A DNA stretch of 64,000 bases from Stomoxys calcitrans (GCF_963082655.1 NC_081555.1:149966005-150030004); one strand, 5' to 3'. Positions 11,884-23,900 are shown, counted from the first letter of the stretch. The notes: generated by a model from the letters alone, not told the origin. Made by a program: numbers and translations.

Positions 11884-12330
11884 ATATGTTGATGTTGTTG
11901 TTGTTGTAGCAGTATGTTGCCGATGAAAAACTTCATCAGGTACGTCTGGTACATCTGGGGGTCCGCCCCACAAGCAAAGCATACCAAACCTTAAGTTTTT
12001 ACAGACGAGCAATATGAATAACATATTAAGGAGTAGAGCAAGAATTTTATATATGTACATATTCGGACGAACTGTCTGAGGGACTGTTCCACCCCTCAAA
12101 CAGGAAATATTTACCAACCATTTCAAAATTCCATGGAAATTTTCTTTAAAAATCAGTTGGAAATTTTAAAAAATTCTAGAAATTTCCTAAATAATACCAG
12201 TTTTCTTAAAAATTAAATTTCCTGAAATGTGTCTTAAAAATCCAATTCCCTGAACATTTTTCTTCAAAGAATTTTCTTTAGCATTTTCTTGAACTTTCTA
12301 ATCCCCAAAATCAATTGTTTAATTTACCTG
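11884..12330 (-). repeat. LINE CAA-tail fragment and AT-rich filler
   Basis: GTTGTTGTTGTTGTAGCAGT at 11893-11912 is the inverted CAA-rich tail of LINE family 1. From 12120 to 12300 the DNA is a decayed A/T-rich run of AAATTTCCTAAA-like words. No gene is seen. Confidence 0.45.
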
Positions 12331-12863
12331 CGTTTCACAAACGGTCTGCCTTCTTCAACATTCTCTAAGCATCTCTGTGCCAACACTTGGAGTTCATTAT
12401 TTATATCTTAATAGAAAGAAATTGTTATTGCTATGGATAAACTTTTCCACACAACTGCGCATGCCGCAAACTTTCCAAAACCTTAATACAACTTATAATA
12501 CAATTTCAATTGTAGTTGGTGTTGGGTGTTTGCGTGTTGGTGCGCGTGTAAAGGCAGCAGCACCCACAACTTTTTACAGAAACAGGCGTAGGGACAATAG
12601 CCACCCACCAGCCCCATCACCACCACCATGCAACTAGCACCACCATTGAGCACGTTGGCATTGCCAATAAAAACGGCAACATTGTTACAACCGTACTTCC
12701 AATAGAGGGGTGTGCCTTATTATGAGTCTGCGGTTTTACAACGAGATTCATCGAGAATGAACCCGACCAACCATAACAATAAATTCCAAGATGTTGGCGC
12801 TTGAAATCCCAAGGAAAAGAGACAACACTTGTTGCTTCCAGCTGTGTTGGAGTATTTAAACGA

Positions 12864-12869
12864 TTTATT
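12864..12869 (-). terminator. Candidate distal poly(A) signal of glucosidase II alpha
   Basis: AATAAA on the minus strand, about 266 bp past the stop codon. A second AATAAA lies only 21 bp past the stop at 13109-13114, so the real 3' end cannot be chosen by eye. Confidence 0.35.
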
Positions 12870-13134
12870 TTCGTACATTCCAAATCATTTAGAATAAAAT
12901 TAAAAACGAAACATCACAAATACATGTTTGATTGTTACAAATAAAAAAAAATCCTAATACAAATGTCTAAAATAGGAGGAAATTTTATAGAAATAATAAA
13001 TGTCTCGGTATTAAGCGGGCATCACCTTTATATATGTAATCATCTCTCCCAACTTTCCTGTTTAAAACAAGCTGCATTTATGCGTACAATCAACTATATT
13101 CTACAAAATTTATTTTTTTTTTTTTCAAATCCAC

Positions 13135-16100
13135 CTAATAGTTGAGTTTAATTTCAAAATCTTTAGAAATCCCCACACCCGGTTTGCGTATAACAAAGGC
13201 CTTTTCGAATGGTGAGACATCCAATTTGTCAGTGACTCCATTAATGGTAATTGTGGCCGATTTTGGCTGGCGATCCAGGCCAGCAATAACAATGCGTTCG
13301 ATCCATGCTTTGGTTTCATAGTTGGGAGGTTTGATGAAATTATTCGTCAGCTTACCGCCATCGAAGCTATAGTTGACATGGATGAATTTGCCTTGACGAT
13401 AATCGTAAGATTTCTCATCGTCCAGGTATAGGGTGCCTTCCGCTTTGCCCTTACGATCGAGACAAACAATCAAAGTGTATGGATCATTCTTCATGAGGGT
13501 TGAAGCACGGCGAATGCGTTCCTTTTTGGGTACAATAGAGCCACCACGTTGATAAACAGGAATCTGGAAAGAAAAAAAAGGTGGTAATGCAAAAATATTG
13601 TGAAGAAAATTTTATTTAATTTTAATGATTTTTTCATAGAAAAAGCTCACCAATGAACTTTTTCTAAGAAAAAGCTCACCAATGAACTTTTTCTAAGAAA
13701 AAGCTCACCAATGAACTTTTTCCATGAAAAAGTTTACCAATGAACTTTTTCCATGAAAAAGTTTACCAATGAACTTTTTCCATGAAAAAGTTTACCAATG
13801 AACTTTTTCTAAGAAAAAGCTCACGAATGAACTTTTTCTAAGAAAAAGCTCACCAATGAACTTTTTCTAAGAAAAAGCTCACCAATGAACTTTTTCTAAG
13901 AAAAAGCTCACCAATGAACTTTTTCTAAGAAAAAGCTCACCAATGAACTTTTTCTAAGAAAAAGCTCACCAATGAACTTTTTCTAAGAAAAAGCTCACCA
14001 ATGAACTTTTTCCATGAAAAAGTTTACCAATGAACTTTTTCCATGAAAAAGTTTACCAATGAACTTTTTCCATGAAAAAGTTTACCAATGAACTTTTTCC
14101 AAGAAAAAGCTTATCAATGAACTTTTTCCAAGAAAAAGCTCACCAATGATCTTTTTCCAAGAAAAAGCTCACCAATGAACTTTTGTCTAAGAAAAAGCTC
14201 ACCAATGAACTTTTTCTATGAAAAAAGCTCACCAATGAACTTTTTCTAAGAAAAAGTTCATCCATGAAATTTTTCTAAGAAAAATCTCACCAATGAACTT
14301 TTTCTAAGAAAAAGCTCACCAATGAACTTTTTCTATGAAAAAAGCTCACCAATGAACTTTTTCTATGAAAAAAGCTCACCAATGAACTTTTTCTAAGAAA
14401 AAGCTCACCAATGAACTTTTTCTAAGAAAAAGCTCACCAATGAACTTTTTCTAAGAAAAAGCTCACCAATGAACTTTTTCTAAGAAAAAGCTCACCAATG
14501 AACTTTTTCTAAGAAAAAGCTCACCAATGAACTTTTTCTAAGAAAAAGCTCACCAATGAACTTTTTCTAAGAAAAAGCTCACCAATGAACTTTTTCTAAG
14601 AAAAAGCTCACCAATGAACTTTTTCTAAGAAAAAGCTCACCAATGAACTTTTTCTAAGAAAAAGCTCACCAATGAACTTTTTCTAAGAAAAAGCTCACCA
14701 ATGAACTTTGTCTACGAAAAAGCTCACGAATAAACTTTTTCTATGAAAAAGCTTACCAATGAACTTTTTCTAAGAAAAAGCTCACCAATGAACTTTTTCT
14801 AAGAAAAAGCTCATCAATTAACTTTTTCTAAGAAAAAGCTCACAATTAACTTTTTCTAAGAAAAAGCTCACCAATGAATTTTTCTAAGAAAAAGCTCACA
14901 ATTAACTTTTTCTAAGAAAAAGCTCACCAATGAACATTTTCTAAGAAAAAGCTCACCAATGAACTTTTTCTAAGAAAAAGCTCACTAATGAACTTTGTCT
15001 AAGAAAAAGCTCACCAATGAACTTTTTCTAAGAAAAAGCTCATCCATGAACTTTTTCTAAGAAAAGTCTCTCCAATGAGCTTTTTCTAAGAAAAATCTCA
15101 TCAAAGAACTTTTTCCAAGAAAAAGCTCATCAATGAACTTTTTCCTAGAAAAAGCTCATCAATGAACTTTTTCCAAGAAAAAGCTCACCAATGAACTTTT
15201 TCCATGACAAAGCTCACCAATGAACTTTTTTAAAAAAAACTCACTTGCAAAATTTTCTACGAAAAAGCTTACTTATGATTTTGTTTCTTTGAAAAAACTC
15301 CCGTATTTACTTTTTCTATGAAAAAGCTTTCTTGTTCTCTAAACGTCGCCTCTAATTCCATTTCTTTTCTTCAACTATGACCACTCACTCACCTTATAAT
15401 CATTGACTTGTATGGTCTCCCTTCCAACACGATCATATTTCTGGAATGTATCCACATCATACCACAAATCACCAACTGTTCGTTTCTCATCCAGAGCAGG
15501 GAAATATACATCCACTTTACTGACGCCCTGTTGCATAACAGGTCTTACCAAAATACGATCTTGCAACAATAGCTGATTATCGATGGCATAACCTTCTTTA
15601 TCCTTGGGATAGTGGGTAAGCAAGGGACGTATAACAGGACTACCATCCATCTCATGCTCATAGAACATGGTGTACCATAAAGGCAAATACGAATATCTCT
15701 TGCGTATGGCATCACGTATGACCAAACGAGTTTTCTCAGGATACAGCCAAGGTTCACGTCTCTTCGTATCGATGTGAGCATGAGAACGGAAGAATGGCAG
15801 AAAAGCACCAGTCTGATACCATCTCTCGAATAATTCAGCATCGGGATTGCCAAAGAAACCACCAACATCGGCACCACAGAAGGAGAAACCAGCCACTGCT
15901 TCAGAGAGACACATTTTAATGGAATGTTGTAGATGGCCCCAATCAGCCATGTTGTCGCCAGTCCAGATGGCAGCATAACGCTGAGATCCCGAAAAGTGGG
16001 CCCTAGTCAGAATGAAAGGTCTCTGTTTGGGATCGCGTCTTAGTATGCCCTCAAATGTGCCCATAATATGCATATGGCCATACAAATTATGCACATCTCT

Positions 16101-19100
16101 GTGCTCCCAGTCACCATAATGTACCATATCCTTGGGCATAGTAACCTCAGGTCCATTGAACACCGAAGGCTCATTCATATCATTCCAAAACATGACATCA
16201 TTGGTGACAGTCTTAAAGTTAGACAACAGATATTGATTTGCATAGTAGTCTCTGACATCTTGACGGAAGAAATCTGGATAACTGGCTGAACCAGGCCAGC
16301 ACCAACCTTCATAGTCCTTGCCGTCACGTGTCTTAACATAATAGCCGTTTTCAGTGCAATCGTTGTGGAAGAAATAACCACCATCACGTTTAATATGAGG
16401 ATCAATAATAATGACCAGGTGGCGACCTAGATCCGTTAAGTTCTTAATCATGCTCAAGGGTTCGGGAAATTTGAATTGATCCCAGGTGAAATATTTTTTG
16501 CCATCGGTGTATTCAATGTCCAACCACATAATATCCATGGGAATGTCATAATGATCGAAATTGGCCGATACAGTCTCCACATCTTTGGCATCATTATAAT
16601 TCCAACGGCACTGATGATAGGCCAGGGCAAACATTTGAGGCAAAGGTGCCACGCCGGTAAGTGCGGTATATTGCTTGAAGGTGTCCATGGGTTTGGGACC
16701 CAGCAAAATGAAAGCATCTATGATGCCAGATTCTGACATGAAATGGGCAGCTGGGGGATCGACTTTATTTGAGCCAGAAACTAATTTCACTATAGAGGAG
16801 ACAACATTTTGTTCAGTCAAATAGATGTCAACCCAGGTCTCAGCAGCATTTTGCCAATAGACACCGGCAGTGCGTTTTGGCCTATAAAAGTTCAAAAGAT
16901 TTAGTAGGACATTTCTATTATTTGACAAAGACACACTTACCCATGACCATACAGCACCGGTATGGAACCATACAAAGCCATCTTACTATCAATAATATAC
17001 TCGAAGACATCCAAATTGTATAAACGGTAAGGATCCGAACCGGAAGTCGATTTCAAAATGAAAGAATCAGCATGTTCGGGTATACCAAAGAGTACCTCGG
17101 CTTCAGGAAAAGAGAAATCCAAAGCAATTGCCTCAGGTCCATAAGGCTTGGAGTCATGATGCGATTTAAAGTTTTCTTCCCAGGCTCCTGGATCACTATC
17201 TTCGGGCGTTTGGGGAATAGCATTGGCTGCCTCACCACCCTCCTCTTCAGGTGGATTGCCATCAGAATTTTTTTGTGGTTTGGGGCGAAGATGTTCGAAA
17301 TTCATTAAACCTTTGGCATTTGCGGACACAACCAAGACTTCATTTTCATAGAAATCTACGCGGAAGGGATCAGCAAATAGAACAGCCTTATTGGAACCCG
17401 ATTGTAAAACTATTTCGGATTTATCTTCTTTGACAACAGTTAGACTGAAATAAGTGTACAGAAAATAAAAAATTTTAAATATATGCCACCAAACTATGTG
17501 ATGGGGTTGTACTAATTTAAGCATTCAGTAACTCCTCGTCCCATAATCTTTACCATCTTGACTTTTGGGCTAGTTGACTAAGGTGGGCTGGAAAATTCCC
17601 TGTTTTGTGTGATAAACGGCGACATCACCTACCATGATTAAGAAGAAGTTAGCCTTCCTCGGCTTAACAGCGTAGTTATGGCTCAATTACGTTCCGGCAG
17701 AGGCAGATGCCTCAACTCCTACAGAGGTAGGATCGATGCCATGCCGTGTTAGATGTATGTCCCGATATATGTAACCATGGACCATACGTCACCTGTTTAA
17801 CTGCCCAGCTAATAGTACATGACTTAGGACCAAATCCCAAGTTAGCCGCAGAGTTTCTAAGTCAGGATACTGAACAGAACCAACAAGACGAATGGATGAG
17901 ACACAACCCATTGCTACAACAACAACAACTAGGATTACGAAAACCTACTACAGTTCGCCAGACATATTGGGTTGCCCAAAAAGTAATTGCAGATTTTTCA
18001 TATAGCCGGCGTTGACAAATTTTTTCACAGCTTGTGACTCTGTAATTGCATTCTTTGTTCTGTCAGTTATCAGCTGTTACTTTTAGCTTGCTTCAGAAAA
18101 AAAGTGTAAAAAAAGTATATTTGATTAAAGTTCATTCTATATTTTATTAAAATGCATTTACTTTCTTTTAAAAAATCCGCAATTACTTTTTGGGCAACCC
18201 AATACATTACGACAGCCGGCGGAGTGTGATGGGATATTAGACAGACTAGTCAGCGACCACAACCAGAATATAGGGATGAAGCAACTAAGTAACTGCAACA
18301 CAGGCTTGTGTGCCATTAAACTGTTATCAACAGTGATGTCTCTCAACAACTTGCTAAGAAACACCTGTAGTCTTGATAACCTGCAATGGACAACTGATAT
18401 CAGATCTGAAACGTTTGACAGGTCATTTTGCCAGACAATTTGTCGAGCACCCAACGAGGGACAAGATGAAAAGAAGCCTCCTAATCAATCTTGAACCACT
18501 ACTGTTTAGAGCCGTAGATATCGCTGAGGTTCTAAAGAGATCGGAATATCAGTTCTGATGGAATATTTACACTGTTGCTCATAGGTGAGATGGAATATCG
18601 ACACTGTTGTTCATAGGTGAAACGGAAAAAAAATATTTGACGACACCCTCAATTTGTCCATCTTCGCCATGGTAATACCCGAAGTATGGGAAATGAGTTG
18701 TGTGGTTTTTGTTCTTAAGCCAGGTCAACACTAGGACCAGGGGGAATCATATAGGCCGATCCCTCTCCTATCTCCGTTCGCTGCTGCCTGGCTTTAGTTC
18801 ATCCCTACTTTCCCCACCAGATCACCAACACGGACCCCGTAAGATGCACAGCACAACAACAGGATTTACCAATGGCAGCCGGTTGTACGTACCGGATTGG
18901 CCCGGTGGAGTCTTTTATCGGCAAGGGCTGCCGCCTCAGTGTACAACACACTGCTATAACAACAACAACAACAACAGGATTTACCAAAGTCACCTCACAG
19001 TTCACCCGCGGTCTAAATAGAAAAAACCCGTGAACGAACTGTCCTCGTGGGCCTTGACCTATCAAAGGCATTTTTTACGGTCGACCATACACCACTCTCT

Positions 19101-22100
19101 GCAATGACGTCATCGCTCCCTAGCGAACGGCTCTCAGCACCGGTACGACTTTACTACCCAACAGAAGCTTGCCTAGGATGGCCAGGCTTCCCATGAGCAA
19201 CATGCTACAACAACAACATGACCCGATGAAGTCCTCCATTGGCAAGGGCTGCCGCCTCAGTGTGTAACACAGTGCTACAACAACAACATGACGTCATAGA
19301 GTTTGATCTGTCGAACTCGGCGAAGACAGTTCTGCCATAATATGCATTTATCTGTCATAGATTTTGGTCAATGGGATTTTGTGGTGACTTGAAGCGTCAG
19401 GGGTAGGGGTAAGGGCTTAAGCCGACGACTTGCCAACAGGAAATTCTTCTTCTGGGCGTAGATGGGTTCCTAATTTCAGGCTGCCTGTTTTTGTAAATAA
19501 GGTGGCATTACGATTTATAAAAGTGCTATAAGTACGACTGTGACCAAACCATTGAAGGGACTGTTGGGGGTCCTGTCGATTGACCCTAAGGACGCTGATC
19601 AGTTTGTTATAACTTAATCAACTTCAGAGGTTACCGATGGCACATCGGTGGATCTGCAGAACTGCACACTGTCAAAATCTGCTCATCGACGTTTCTCTTT
19701 GTATGAGGGACGATTATAAAGTTTTCCAGGCGGAAGTATTTGCCATTGCCAGGGCTGTCGACCAGTCCGGTATCTGCATATATAAATACAGTAAGGCTTT
19801 AACGACTCTTATGTGAACGAGCAAAGAATCCAAAACACACAGCACAGGTAACATATGGTAACCCTATGTTGTATCTCCAAGTCGTTATGATGTAGCAGGA
19901 AACGATAAGACTGATTTGCTTGAGAGAGATGGAGCAAATTTTTCCGGATTTCGATTATAGATATCTACTCGCCTCTCTCAAATATCTATTAAGGACTCTT
20001 ATTACTATATAAAAAAAAAACTTGGTTTAACAGAATAGGTTTGTTGTTGTTGTAGCAGTGTGTTGTGTTCACTCTTGCGTCTGCTTGATTCTGTTGAGAG
20101 TCAAGACCTAGGAACTCTGCGACTAATATGGGGTGCGTCCACAGGGATCTGAGTCTGAGTAGAGTGGGTCAGGCTGGGAAGTTAAACAGTTGACCTGTGT
20201 CGTGTGGTCCCTAGTCACAATCAGGACATACATCCTGCACGTCGGCATCAATCCTTGCTCTGTAGGAGGTGAGTCGGCTGCATCTGCCGGAACGTAGTTG
20301 AGCTAGAACTGCTCTGGTTTGCAGGAGGTCAATTTCTTCAGGTGCAATAGGAGGCGGTCTTTCTCCAAGGACCACATTCACCAGTTAGCTATTCGCCGCA
20401 TCTGCTAAAGTGTCTGCATGAATGTTTTTTAGACCTGCTTGATAAGCCGTTTGATCTAGAAGTTCTCCCTTTTAGCGCTGAACATCACGCTCTAGATCAT
20501 GTAGATCTACCTTTAGGCTTCTGAGCAGTAGATACGGCTGAACCGATTACCTTGAAATTTTCACAGATTGTGTAGGTTGATATCGTAAGGGGGGCGGACC
20601 CTCCCCCTTACCCTAAAGGTACTACCCAGAAATGAAAGTTGAGCAATCCGGACAATATGGGACTTAAATGAAAGGTATTTAGGAGTAGAGTACGAATTTC
20701 ATATTAAAAATTGGTTCCAAGTAACTGGGGGGCCGCCCCAACCCCAAAATCCCCTAAAATAGGGTTTTTGGACGATCATGGCAATATGAGACTCAAATTA
20801 AATGTATTCGGGAGTAGATTGCAAATATGGTCAGGAAGAAGAAAATTTGTTTATAATTTTTTAATTTGTTGATTTCTATATACAATTTTACAATTTGTTC
20901 ATTTCGGAAGGGGGCGGACCCTCCCCCGGTACCCAAAATCTAAAGTAGACTGATCCGGACAATATGGTTGTCAAATGAAAGGTATTGGAAAATTAAATAC
21001 GTATATTGTATTAAAATTTGGGTCTAAGTACCCATCGGGCCGCCCCAACCCCAAAATTCCCCCAAACAGACAAATTGGACGTTCATGTCAATATGGGCCT
21101 CAAATAAACGGTATTCGGGAGTAGATTACGAATCTGGCATTAGATCGAAGTATAGGGAGTTACCTTTCCCCCCCAAAAACCCTTAAATGGGCATATGACC
21201 TATCATGACTATATGGGACTCGATTATTTTTTTGTTCCGTAGAATCAAAAACGGCTGAGCCGATTTCCTTAAAATTGTCACAGATTGTGTAAGTTTGTCT
21301 GGAAGGAATCGGAGGCTACATAATTTTTAGATATCGGATGGGGGCGGACCCTCCCCCGTACACCAACAACGCCACCCAAAACCAAAAGTGGACCGATAGG
21401 CACAATATGGGCATCAAATGAAAGGTATTGGAGACTAGAAAACGAATACCGTATCAAAATGTGGGTCCAAGTACCCAGCGGGCCTTCCCGATCCAAAAAC
21501 TCCTCTAAACATATATATTCGATGTTTATGTCAATAAGGGCCTCAAAGGAAAAGTGTTCGACAGTAGATTACAAATATGGCATAAAAAAGTAGGTCCAAG
21601 TAATGGAAGGTCGTCCAACCCCCAAGTACCCCAAATGGGCATATTAGCCGATCATGTCTATATGGAACTCAAATGGATGGTGTTTGAGAGTAGATTACGA
21701 ATATAACATTAAAATTTGCGTTCAAGTCTAGGTGGCGCTTTTCTTTCCAAAAAATAAGAGAAATAGCTTGATTGACCCATTATGATAATATGGGACTCAA
21801 ATCAACGTTATTTGGATGTAAAGAACGAATTTCATATCTATTTTCAGGGCAAAGTGCCGGTGGAGTGCAGCACGAATTTAATATCCATATTTGAATCGAA
21901 ATGTCTGAGTGCCATCCCTCCCCTAAAAAGCTCTCTCATTACCCTAATTTTCACAACCACCTGATTTCGGAGATTGGTAATGCGATTCGTTAAAATTTTT
22001 TTTTTTTTTTTGCACTCTCACAGTCAATGCAAAACATGATTTCTATTGTTGGGGTCGGGTGCCTCGGGGGGCCGACCAAATCCCGCCAAATGGGTATATA

Positions 22101-23184
22101 GACCAATCACGACAATATAGAGTAGAAACTAAAGGTGCCTAAGAGAAAAAAACGAATTTCATATCCAATTGAAGAGCCATTTGTTTGGGGAACTGCCCCA
22201 CACGAAAACACCTCCCTATTATATAAAATCTATTTGATGTTTAAATTGATTGACTTTCGGGAAATTGATACTCATTTTGTGAAGTGCCCCAACTCTAGAA
22301 AGATGTTAGAGAGTTAAAGAAGGCGCAGCGGAGCGGACCCGGTTCGGCTAGTCCTTTATATTTTTTTTCTTAGCGATACGAGAGGGTATCTTGATGAAGC
22401 ATTCCTTGTCCGTTGAAACACTGGGATCCAAGAGAGATTCGCGTTTACAATTACAATGGGTCACACGATGGACTGGCGGATATCTAGACATCTAACCTAA
22501 CCTATAGATACGAAGTCTAACGTCTGACTTTTAGTCCATTATGTTTATTAAACCTAAACCTTAGTAGGCATCCTCTTGGTTAGATTGCCAAATTTCTGCT
22601 CCATATCTTTACAACTGCCTGACAGACGATTTCTCTAAGTTTTCGTCTCAGAATTGACCGATTTGAGTCATGTAGTCAAGGAATTGTAGAGATATTTAAC
22701 TCACGTTTCAGACTGAGGTTCTCCAATTAGAACATGTTCAACTTTATATCTGGGTTTCAGTGGTGTTTTTTCATCAATCAAAAGACGGAATTTGTTATTC
22801 TAAAAAGCAAGCAAGGAGAAAAGAAATCAATAAAATTCCAATTCTTAAAGTCATCAAGACTACCACTTACCACTAAAGCTTCTAATTTTAAAACATACAA
22901 ATGATGAGTGTCTTTATTGATTAAATCGGCAGTTATTGAGTTAGAATAGGTGTTCATGGAGCCAGGCACCAAGGCAAATTTAGAATTGCCTGGTTGTATT
23001 TTGCGGCTTCGCCTAGAAATTAAAAGAAAGGGAAATGATTTAGAAAAAGAACGATCGTTTTGTCCAATCAATCAATCACTTACCTGCAAAAACTGCTCTG
23101 TTCACATGTTTTAAAATTTGTTGGATCTACTCCAAGAGCATATTCGCATATGCAAAATATTAATAAAAATATTGCCAAACGCAT
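13135..23184 (-). CDS. GANAB: Glucosidase II alpha subunit (GH31), six exons
   Basis: ER enzyme that, with its beta subunit, trims the two inner alpha-1,3-linked glucoses from N-glycans and so controls calnexin/calreticulin binding. Exons: 23084-23184, 22871-23012, 22705-22799, 16941-17444, 15393-16881, 13135-13563. All borders are GT-AG, the phases agree, and the sum is 2760 nt (919 aa, the usual length for the family). A signal peptide covers about residues 1-18 (MRLAIFLLIF...), followed by FKTCEQSSFCR. The GH31 barrel shows WLDIEYTDG (about 400), nucleophile D515 in WNDMNEPS and acid/base D590 in WTGDN. The C-terminal beta domains include YQRGGSIVPKKE. Introns 3 (5.3 kb) and 5 (1.8 kb) are swollen by repeats. 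There is no KDEL-type signal, consistent with retention by the beta subunit. Residue numbers are hand counts. Confidence 0.95.
13635..15240. repeat. 29-bp minisatellite, about 55 copies, in intron 5 of the glucosidase gene
   Basis: The unit CACCAATGAACTTTTTCTAA plus GAAAAAGCT repeats with an exact 29-bp period through most of the array, with small gains and losses at the right end. A variant with CCATGAAAAAGTTTACC forms two blocks (about 13722-13810 and 14005-14100), which suggests block duplication. The unit contains a perfect 7-bp hairpin, CTTTTTC-TTA-GAAAAAG (minus-strand reading). On the gene strand each common unit has GGTGAGC followed by TTTTTCTTAG. Confidence 0.95.
17640..17937 (+). 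pseudogene. LINE family 1 (Jockey-like), 3' end fragment
   Basis: TGGCTCAATTACGTTCCGGC, then a decayed copy of the C-terminal zinc-knuckle region (compare 27940-28190), ending CTACAACAACAACAACTAGG. The terminal frame reads EFLSQDTEQNQQDE. It lies in intron 3 of the glucosidase gene, opposite in sense to that gene. Confidence 0.7.
17967..18202. mobile_element. Mariner-type MITE, copy 2
   Basis: Termini TTGGGTTGCCCAAAAAGTAA and the inverse, flanked by TA. It is 236 bp, has no reading frame, and sits in glucosidase intron 3. Confidence 0.8.
18690..19120 (+). pseudogene. LINE family 1 reverse-transcriptase fragment, interrupted by a short element
   Basis: The frame reads DHQHGPRKMHSTTT, a conserved RT segment, up to 18872. 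It resumes after an insertion with RTVLVGLDLSKAF at about 19037-19075, the motif holding the first catalytic Asp of the RT. The insertion (18873-18970) is described separately. The fragment carries frameshifts and is inactive. Confidence 0.7.
18873..18970 (+). mobile_element. Short non-autonomous derivative of LINE family 1, with target-site duplication
   Basis: A ~100-bp unit with GGCAGCCGGTTGTACGTACC, GGCAAGGGCTGCCGCCTCAG and an end TAACAACAACAACAAC. ACAACAGGATTTACCAA is found on both sides, giving a direct repeat of about 14-17 bp. The first part matches the 5' end of the long family-1 copy at 42840-42925 (minus), and the end matches the family's 3' tail. Confidence 0.75.
19217..19290 (+). 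mobile_element. Short LINE-derived element, 5' truncated
   Basis: CATTGGCAAGGGCTGCCGCC, TCAGTGTGTAACACAGTGCT and ACAACAACAACATGAC. ATGAC occurs on both sides, a possible short target duplication. It is the same family as 18873-18970. Confidence 0.6.
19300..19820 (+). pseudogene. LINE remnant with RNase H-like segment
   Basis: Near 19720-19770 one frame reads KVFQAEVFAIARAVDQ, resembling the FQAE-containing start of the RNase H domain in some Jockey/I-type LINEs. The surrounding sequence is frameshifted. It lies in glucosidase intron 3. Confidence 0.4.
20040..20530 (-). pseudogene. LINE family 1, 3' end fragment
   Basis: The inverted CAA tail (TTGTTGTTGTAGCAGTGTGT) is followed by the reverse complement of the family's C-terminal region, with GGTCTTTCTCCAAGGACCAC and ATCATGTAGATCTACCTT. 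It matches 27720-28200. The reading frame is broken. Confidence 0.7.
20528..22352 (+). mobile_element. Helitron-like element(s) with internal ~125-bp repeats
   Basis: Left-end-like sequence occurs at 20528 (GGCTGAACCGATTACCTTGA) and again at 21232-21290 (TTGTTCCGTAGAATCAAAAA). The body is a string of degenerate units with GGGGGCGGACCCTCCCCC, TATGGG(A/C)CTCAAATGA and GGTATT(C/G)GGGAGTAGATT. The right end (22319-22352) is GAAGGCGCAGCGGAGCGGAC, then CCGGTTCGGCTAGT: a GC hairpin-like stretch ending CTAG before T, as Helitron 3' ends do. There is no Rep/helicase sequence, so it would be non-autonomous. The duplicated left end suggests a nested or tandem copy. Confidence 0.5.
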
Positions 23185-23730
23185 TGTCTATTATACACAG
23201 AGACAGAGATCTTCCGTTTGGCGTCACTGCAAATGAGATGGGAGGCCAAATAAATAATTAGTCTATATGTTTGATGTAGATATGAGCTTATATAGGTGAC
23301 TATAGTATAATTGTTGTGTGCTTAACAAATATATTACCAATAAAAAGGTATTGATTTAAATGAATTATAGCCAAACGCTGCTGTTCCAAGTGCAGTTAAA
23401 TGCAAATCAAAGTTTTGATATGGTTATCGGTTTCGCTATCGTTATCACTTAGGTGCTTAAGTGGAAGTTTTATTTTATTAAACTTATCAAACAAAGTTTT
23501 AAACTTATCAATTCAATAGACTTATCGTAATAAATTAAAGATTTTTTTTAATAAATTCAAAATAGTGAGCATGTGTGGGCAACCTATTTAAATTTCTCTG
23601 CAAAGAGTTGTTATTGTGCGGCAAGTCTTTCGAGGGGACCTCCCCCTTATAAAAAATACATGGAATTATTTTGCTAATATACCACGAAAATTAAATGAAG
23701 GATTAAGGCTCATAGATAAGGGTCGATGTT
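23185..23730. promoter_or_regulatory. Upstream region of the glucosidase gene
   Basis: The start codon is at 23184 and the 5' side runs to the right. The DNA is A/T-rich with no evident TATA box at a normal distance. Exon 1 is only 101 bp of coding sequence. The promoter should lie within this stretch, because repeat monomers begin at about 23730. Confidence 0.35.
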
Positions 23731-23900
23731 GTGACAACCAAATCAAATCGGTCCATAACCCTATATAGCTGCCATATCAACCAATCTGGGATTTTTAGAC
23801 CCTCTAGAGGGCGCAATTACTATTCAATTTGGCTGAAATTTTGTACAACGGCTTCCCTCATTACCTTCAACATCAACCTATGGAATAGAGGGACACAAAG
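23730..23900 (+). repeat. Array monomer remnant
   Basis: AAATCGGTCCATAACCCTAT, ATAGCTGCCATATCAACCAA and TTTGGCTGAAATTTTGTACA identify a single second-class monomer. Confidence 0.5.

Noticed and set aside
12377..12883. Frames of 86-88 residues on both strands downstream of the glucosidase gene
   Set aside because: They overlap on opposite strands, are built from simple sequence and lack splice support. The region is more likely 3' UTR or flank.
13635..15240. Possible CRISPR-like array of regular repeats
   Set aside because: The units are contiguous 29-bp tandem repeats without unique spacers, in a eukaryotic intron. It is a minisatellite.
16454..17308. Frames on both strands overlapping glucosidase exons 4 and 5
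   Set aside because: They are shadow frames of the strongly supported GH31 coding sequence.
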